Of a DNA stretch of 64,000 bases, positions 60,020-64,000 are shown piece after piece. The notes under the pieces were generated by a model. The model was not told the DNA's origin and made no database searches. It saw only the letters and a program-made list of their open reading frames with translations. The stretch spans positions 62,001 to 126,000 of the forward strand of contig JBMNPJ010000007.1 in the NCBI GenBank assembly GCA_050943535.1, read 5' to 3'. The number at the start of each line of letters is the position of its first letter. The first letter of the stretch is position 1. A program made the translations under genes and the position numbers. Source of the DNA: Massiliimalia sp050943535. Lineage in GTDB: Bacteria > Bacillota > Clostridia > Oscillospirales > Ruminococcaceae.

Positions 60020-62080
60020 TCAAGCCCGTTTTTCCTGTGCGCCGCTGACAATGGAATAGTATGCTTTTGAGGTGAGTCGATACACCAAAACATAAAAGAA
60101 CGCAAATACCAGATAGCAGCACAGTGTAATCACAGCCAGCAGCATTTTATCTCCCAGCCCCAACAGCATCAGCAGTCTATACACAATGGGAAACGCAAAC
60201 GCCAAGTGTACCCCTGCCGTTAGCAAAGGCAGAAAGAATACGGTTAAAATCTGTGAGTTAATGCTCTTTTTAATTTCTTTTTTGGTCATTCCTACCTTCT
60301 GCATAATCTCAAACCGTGACTGGTCTTCATACCCTTCGGAAACTTGTTTATAGTAAATAATCAGCACCGCAGCGGCTATAAACACTAGTCCCAAAAGGAT
60401 TCCGAGGAAGAATAAACCGCCGTACAAACCATAAAAGTCTGCTCGTTCTTTTGCTACACCTTCAATCATTCCATGGAAAAAGGAGTTTCCACCCCACTGC
60501 TTTTCCATTTCCGCCATTTGAGTGGTCAGTTCATTTTGAATTGCAATCTGAGTTTCATCATCGCAGTCCAGATCAAATCCATAATACCAGTGTAAATACA
60601 GCATATTCTGTTCAAACTCTTCCATCATATCCTGAATCAGTGGGCTTACAATCTGTTCAAAATCCGGGACAAACAGATACATGGTGGGAAAAATCTGCAT
60701 AGAGTCTATGCCGTTGTCTACAAAATTCTCTGCTCTTTTTTTCACGGTCAAAGGTTCACTTTTCCCAATCTGAAGAGTATCTTCTAAATAAGCTGTTTCC
60801 TTGGTAGTATAAATTATCACTTCACCTGGATTTAAGGTTTCTTGTGTTCCCATCAGTCTGTTATAATCTTCCAGCGGAACAATAAACACCTGCCAAATAT
60901 CAGAAAGATTGTCTGCCCGGTTTTCATAAACGGAATAATCAAATACAAGCTGATTTCCTTTAATCATACCTCCAAAAGACGCTGACCGGTAATTTAAAAC
61001 ATTTTCCGGCTGCACCCGGTTTTGGCTGACAATCTGCTGAATCAGCTGTTCTGTCTGTTCCGCCTCTGTTCCATTGAGCTGTTGGATGCTGCTGGCGGTA
61101 ACATCTACATTGATGTTTCTGGGATAACGGTTGCGCAGATTGTCTTCCGCTCCTAAATAAAGGCATACAGTAGAAGATACCATCACCAGCACCATGGTAC
61201 AGAGAATACAAATTGAAGCAAGCCCTGCTCCGTTGCGCTTCATCCGGTAAACCATAGAAGAAACAGAAACAAAGTGGTTGGTTTTATAGTAATACCGTTT
61301 GTTTTTCTGTAAAATCCGGCAAAGCGTTACAGACCCGGCGATAAATAACAGATAGGTTCCGATAATTACCATGACCACTGCCACAAAAAACCACATTAAT
61401 GCGGATACAGGATCTTCAATAGAGACCGCAAGATAATATGCTGTTGCCAAAATGACTGCGCCCAAAATCGCGATAATCCAGTTTGCTTTTGGAGGTTTTT
61501 CCCCTGCGTTTTCACTGCGCAGCAGTTCGATTGGATTGGTCAAATGAATCTGACGAAGAATGTTTAAAAACAAAACCGCAAAAATACAGGTAAATAAAAC
61601 TACAGTCTGGCCAATGGATGAAAACCGTACAGAGAAAACAAAGTTTGCATCAGCTCCCAATAGCCTTACCATTCCAAGCTCTGCCAATTTAGAAAACAAA
61701 ATCCCAAAAAACAATCCGCCAACAATGGAAATTGCCGCAATAATCAGTGTTTCCAGCAGCAATACCACCGCCAGGTTCTTTTTCCCCAATCCCAAAATGT
61801 TGTAAAGTCCAAATTCTTTTTTCCTTCTTCGGATTAAAAAAGAATTGGTGTAAAACAAAAAGATCAGAGAAAAAACACTCATCACCCCAAAGCCCATTTT
61901 GAGAAACTCCTGCATGGTGGCTCCCCCTGGAATAGACCCAAACATGGGATTATCTCCTAAAAAGGATACGATGTAGCACATCATTACCACGCCAATACAG
62001 GTCATGATGTAGGGAAAGTAAAGTTTTTTATTTTTCTTAATTCCTGTCCAAGCTAAAGTACGGTAAAATCCTTTTCTCAT
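60020..62080 (-). CDS. BceB-type ABC transporter permease
   Basis: 686 aa. Ten predicted membrane helices with one large extracellular domain (about 300-530) between helices 7 and 8, FtsX fold at both ends (IGVVMMCYIVSFLGDNP near the start; LVFIAAAVLIIYYKQVSEG at the end). This is the architecture of BceB/VraG peptide-antibiotic detoxification permeases, which also act as sensors for their partner kinase. It overlaps the ATPase gene by 4 bp. The small domain sequence gives no ligand. Confidence 0.92.
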   Translation of the reverse strand: MRKGFYRTLAWTGIKKNKKLYFPYIMTCIGVVMMCYIVSFLGDNPMFGSIPGGATMQEFLKMGFGVMSVFSLIFLFYTNSFLIRRRKKEFGLYNILGLGKKNLAVVLLLETLIIAAISIVGGLFFGILFSKLAELGMVRLLGADANFVFSVRFSSIGQTVVLFTCIFAVLFLNILRQIHLTNPIELLRSENAGEKPPKANWIIAILGAVILATAYYLAVSIEDPVSALMWFFVAVVMVIIGTYLLFIAGSVTLCRILQKNKRYYYKTNHFVSVSSMVYRMKRNGAGLASICILCTMVLVMVSSTVCLYLGAEDNLRNRYPRNINVDVTASSIQQLNGTEAEQTEQLIQQIVSQNRVQPENVLNYRSASFGGMIKGNQLVFDYSVYENRADNLSDIWQVFIVPLEDYNRLMGTQETLNPGEVIIYTTKETAYLEDTLQIGKSEPLTVKKRAENFVDNGIDSMQIFPTMYLFVPDFEQIVSPLIQDMMEEFEQNMLYLHWYYGFDLDCDDETQIAIQNELTTQMAEMEKQWGGNSFFHGMIEGVAKERADFYGLYGGLFFLGILLGLVFIAAAVLIIYYKQVSEGYEDQSRFEIMQKVGMTKKEIKKSINSQILTVFFLPLLTAGVHLAFAFPIVYRLLMLLGLGDKMLLAVITLCCYLVFAFFYVLVYRLTSKAYYSIVSGAQEKRA

Positions 62081-62841
62081 TCCAGTTCACCGCCTGTCGT
62101 CAGCATGGTTAGGGTATCTGAAATTTTCTGATACAATTCCCGCTCGGTACTGCCTCCCCGATAAATCTGATGGTATACCTGGCCGTCTTTGATAAACAAC
62201 ACCCGCTGTGCATGACTGGCTGCTTTTACAGAATGGGTTACCATCAAAATGGTCTGTCCGTTTCGGTTAATTTCTCCAAACAAACGCAACAGCTCATCCG
62301 TAGACCGGGAGTCCAGTGCTCCGGTGGGTTCATCTGCCAAAATCAGACGGGGATTGGTAATCAGCGCTCTGGCAACAGCGGCCCGCTGTTTTTGTCCTCC
62401 GGACACTTCGTAAGGATATTTTTTCAAAAGGGGTATAATCCCCAGCTGCTGTGCAATAGGAGTCATTCTTTGTTTCATCTCCTGCGGACTTTTTCCGGAT
62501 AAAACCAAAGGCAGATAAATATTATCCTCTAAGGAAAAGGTATCTAGCAGATTAAAGTCCTGAAATACAAATCCCAGATGATCCCGGCGGAAAGCAGCCA
62601 TTTCAGATTCTCGAATCTGAAAAATATTTCTTCCGTCCAGCCGGACACTGCCTGAGGTAGGTTGATCCAATGCGGCAAGAATATTTAACAGGGTTGTTTT
62701 CCCTGAGCCAGATTCCCCCATAATGGCTACATATTCCCCTTCTTCTACCTGAAAACTTACGTTGGTCAGCGCCTGAACCTGATTTCCCCCAAAACGGGTG
62801 GTATATATTTTTTTCAGCGCATCTACTTCCAGCATACTCAT
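62077..62841 (-). CDS. BceA-type ABC transporter ATPase
   Basis: 254 aa. Walker A GESGSGKTT, Q-loop FVFQDFNLLD, signature VSGGQKQRAAVAR, Walker B RLILADEPTGALD, and H-loop VTHSVKAA; MacB/LolD/BceA family. Powers the adjacent BceB permease. The ATG at 62841 has GGGAGGA 9 nt upstream. A regulatory region with dyad and terminator lies between it and the kinase gene. Confidence 0.95.
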   Translation of the reverse strand: MSMLEVDALKKIYTTRFGGNQVQALTNVSFQVEEGEYVAIMGESGSGKTTLLNILAALDQPTSGSVRLDGRNIFQIRESEMAAFRRDHLGFVFQDFNLLDTFSLEDNIYLPLVLSGKSPQEMKQRMTPIAQQLGIIPLLKKYPYEVSGGQKQRAAVARALITNPRLILADEPTGALDSRSTDELLRLFGEINRNGQTILMVTHSVKAASHAQRVLFIKDGQVYHQIYRGGSTERELYQKISDTLTMLTTGGELE

Positions 62842-62889
62842 GTAATTGATTCCTCCCTTGTTGTTCTGTACCCCTATTGTAACAAAAAC

Positions 62890-62926
62890 GGGAAATGCGC
62901 CGCCATCGATTCGGCTTACATTTCCC
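62890..62926 (-). terminator. Terminator between the kinase and bceA-type genes
   Basis: GGGAAATG (62926-62919) pairs with CATTTCCC (62897-62890), with an inner GCCG/CGGC stem, followed by GTTTTTG on the minus strand. A TACAAT -10-like box follows at 62881-62876 without a consensus -35, as expected for an activator-dependent promoter. Confidence 0.65.
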
Positions 62927-62934
62927 CTTTTATT

Positions 62935-62952
62935 TCTTACATTTTTGTAAGA
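62935..62952. promoter_or_regulatory. Candidate response-regulator operator for the bceAB-type genes
   Basis: TCTTACA-TTTT-TGTAAGA, a perfect 7-bp dyad with a 4-bp spacer, two bases beyond the kinase stop and upstream of the transporter. It fits the TNACA-N4-TGTAA pattern recalled for BceR-like regulators. Confidence 0.65.
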
Positions 62953-62954
62953 AC

Positions 62955-63947
62955 TTATTCCACCTGCAGTTTTTTCTTTTTTAAATCAATTCGCACAACA
63001 GTGCCGCTGTCCAAAGACGATTGAATGGTAATCTGATGTCCTAAATTGTCACAAATGCGACGGCACAGATACAGTCCAATTCCGCTGGCTTTTTTATCGC
63101 TGCGTCCATTGTAACCGGTATAGCTTTTCTCAAATACCCGTGGCAAATCTTCCGGTGCAATGCCAATGCCGTTATCTCGGATACACAACACCTGCGGCTG
63201 TTCCAGATCAATGGTGATACACCCGCCGGAAGGAGTGTATTTGACCGCATTGGAAATCACCTGCTCCACTACAAAGGAAAGCCACTTTTCATCAGTAAGC
63301 ACACTTACATTCAGTGGTTCATAGTAAAGGTGCAGTTTCTTTTGAATAAACGAACCGGCAAATTTTTTAACCGCATCCCGTACAATTTCGTCTAGATCCT
63401 GTCTGCGGAACACATAGTCCTGTACAGGAGAATCCAGGCGCAAAAATGCCAAAACCATCTCTACATACTGTTCAATTCGCTGCAGTTCCTGAGAAAGCTG
63501 ACGGGAAAACTTGGAATCCTCATTTTGAAGGGTCAGACGCATGGCCGCAATGGGGGTTTTAATTTGGTGCGCCCAGATAGTGTAATAATCAACCATATCC
63601 TGATAACGGCAGTTCATCTGGGTCTGCAGTTGATTTTGTTCCTGACGAAGGGATTCAATTAAATTCTGATAATCCTGATCGTCCAGCGTTTCCATTTCCG
63701 GAAATTCGTTCATCAGTACTGCTGGAAGCTGACACAGTTCCTGTAAGCGGCGATGTTTCTGCTTCGCTTTTCTTGCCTCCCACAACAAAAAAAGAAACCC
63801 CAAAACTCCACAAATTACCATGGGATACAGCACCGCTTCCAAAGGCAGATCATACAAAAAGAAAGATGCCAAAAATATGACAGAAAACAATAGGAATACC
63901 AATATTCCTTTTTGATATTGTTTAACATAGCAAAGCAAAAATTTCAT
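62955..63947 (-). CDS. BceS-type intramembrane-sensing histidine kinase
   Basis: 330 aa. Two N-terminal helices (ILVFLLFSVIFLASFFLY; YPMVICGVLGFLFLL) separated by only a few residues, so no sensory loop outside, the intramembrane-sensing design. DHp with H127 in WAHQIKTP, then HATPase: N box VVEQVISNAVKYTP, G1 IRDNGIGI, F box VFEKSYTG, G2 ASGIGLYLC. Senses peptide antibiotics through the BceAB transporter. ATG 63947 follows GGAGGA. Confidence 0.94.
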   Translation of the reverse strand: MKFLLCYVKQYQKGILVFLLFSVIFLASFFLYDLPLEAVLYPMVICGVLGFLFLLWEARKAKQKHRRLQELCQLPAVLMNEFPEMETLDDQDYQNLIESLRQEQNQLQTQMNCRYQDMVDYYTIWAHQIKTPIAAMRLTLQNEDSKFSRQLSQELQRIEQYVEMVLAFLRLDSPVQDYVFRRQDLDEIVRDAVKKFAGSFIQKKLHLYYEPLNVSVLTDEKWLSFVVEQVISNAVKYTPSGGCITIDLEQPQVLCIRDNGIGIAPEDLPRVFEKSYTGYNGRSDKKASGIGLYLCRRICDNLGHQITIQSSLDSGTVVRIDLKKKKLQVE

Positions 63948-63969
63948 CCAGCTTTCCTCCGTTGACAGT

Positions 63970-64000
63970 TTAACCAATCAAATATCCCACACCAAAACGT
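63970..64000 (-). CDS. C-terminal end of a response regulator (BceR-like), cut by the window
   Basis: Nine codons and a TAA are visible: RFGVGYLIG, similar to the final wing strand (RGVGY) of OmpR-type DNA-binding domains. It ends 22 bp before the kinase start, matching the regulator-kinase-ATPase-permease order. Called from context and a short sequence only. Confidence 0.6.
   Translation of the reverse strand, partial: RFGVGYLIG

Overview
The window looks like chromosome from a low-to-mid GC, anaerobic, probably spore-forming Clostridia member (Eubacteriales/Oscillospirales type). The signs are a SCIFF peptide with its radical SAM maturase, the electron-bifurcating NfnAB pair, rubrerythrin and rubredoxin, formate channel, a T-box leader, SpoIIM- and CotH-family genes, the GlgC/GlgD glycogen pair, GatCAB beside ligA, and Firmicutes-type Shine-Dalgarno and TTGACA-17-TATAAT promoters. 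I see no insertion sequence, prophage, CRISPR array, rRNA or replication origin. Most genes lie on the minus strand. Species cannot be fixed from sequence alone.

Layout. 1-4.3 kb: gatCAB (gatB cut by the window edge) and ligA. 4.5-7.9 kb: HAD phosphatase, YesL-like membrane protein, SpoIIM-like protein, proC. 7.9-10.4 kb: SCIFF precursor and maturase beside a TIGR04086 membrane protein and yajC. 10.7-14.2 kb: nfnAB and a zinc dehydrogenase. 14.4-19.3 kb: a membrane protein/DnaJ-TPR/DUF5685 operon, a Nif11-like protein, an XRE regulator, a HAD phosphatase and rubrerythrin. 19.4-23.1 kb: tdk, tRNA-Thr(CGU), a TIGR01440 protein and glgDC. 23.1-28.6 kb: a catalytically degenerate signal-peptidase-like membrane protein and a divergent sugar-sensing ArsR regulator/GH2 hydrolase pair. 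28.6-40.4 kb: small conserved genes, an unusual Nramp-type transporter, two tandem M42 peptidases (one lacking its catalytic residues), murD, DUF4364 and a phosphoribosyltransferase-like protein lacking its acidic pair. 40.4-43.8 kb: a VTC/DUF4956/CotH polyphosphate cassette. 44-50.3 kb: T-box-controlled leuA, divergent glgB, and an ABC exporter behind a leader-peptide attenuator. 50.4-59.9 kb: focA, DUF3737, M42 peptidase, rubredoxin, uvrBA with an SOS box, and a peptidoglycan glycosyltransferase. 60-64 kb: a BceRSAB-type antimicrobial-peptide detoxification module.

Connections. GlgC, GlgD and GlgB form the glycogen branch although glgB is 23 kb away. LeuA is read out through charged tRNA-Leu. 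NfnAB, rubrerythrin and rubredoxin fit ferredoxin-based anaerobic redox metabolism. SpoIIM- and CotH-like genes point to spores or at least their ancestry.

Best candidates for new biology are (i) the 15-codon leader peptide plus nested terminator hairpin in front of the ABC exporter at 48.4 kb, (ii) the active/degenerate M42 pair, (iii) the pseudo-signal-peptidase with a long acidic cytoplasmic tail, (iv) the phosphoribosyltransferase-like protein lacking the acidic pair, and (v) a mosaic intergenic repeat seen at 4.4, 23.5 and 28.6 kb. All coordinates of small sites were read by eye and may be off by a base or two.
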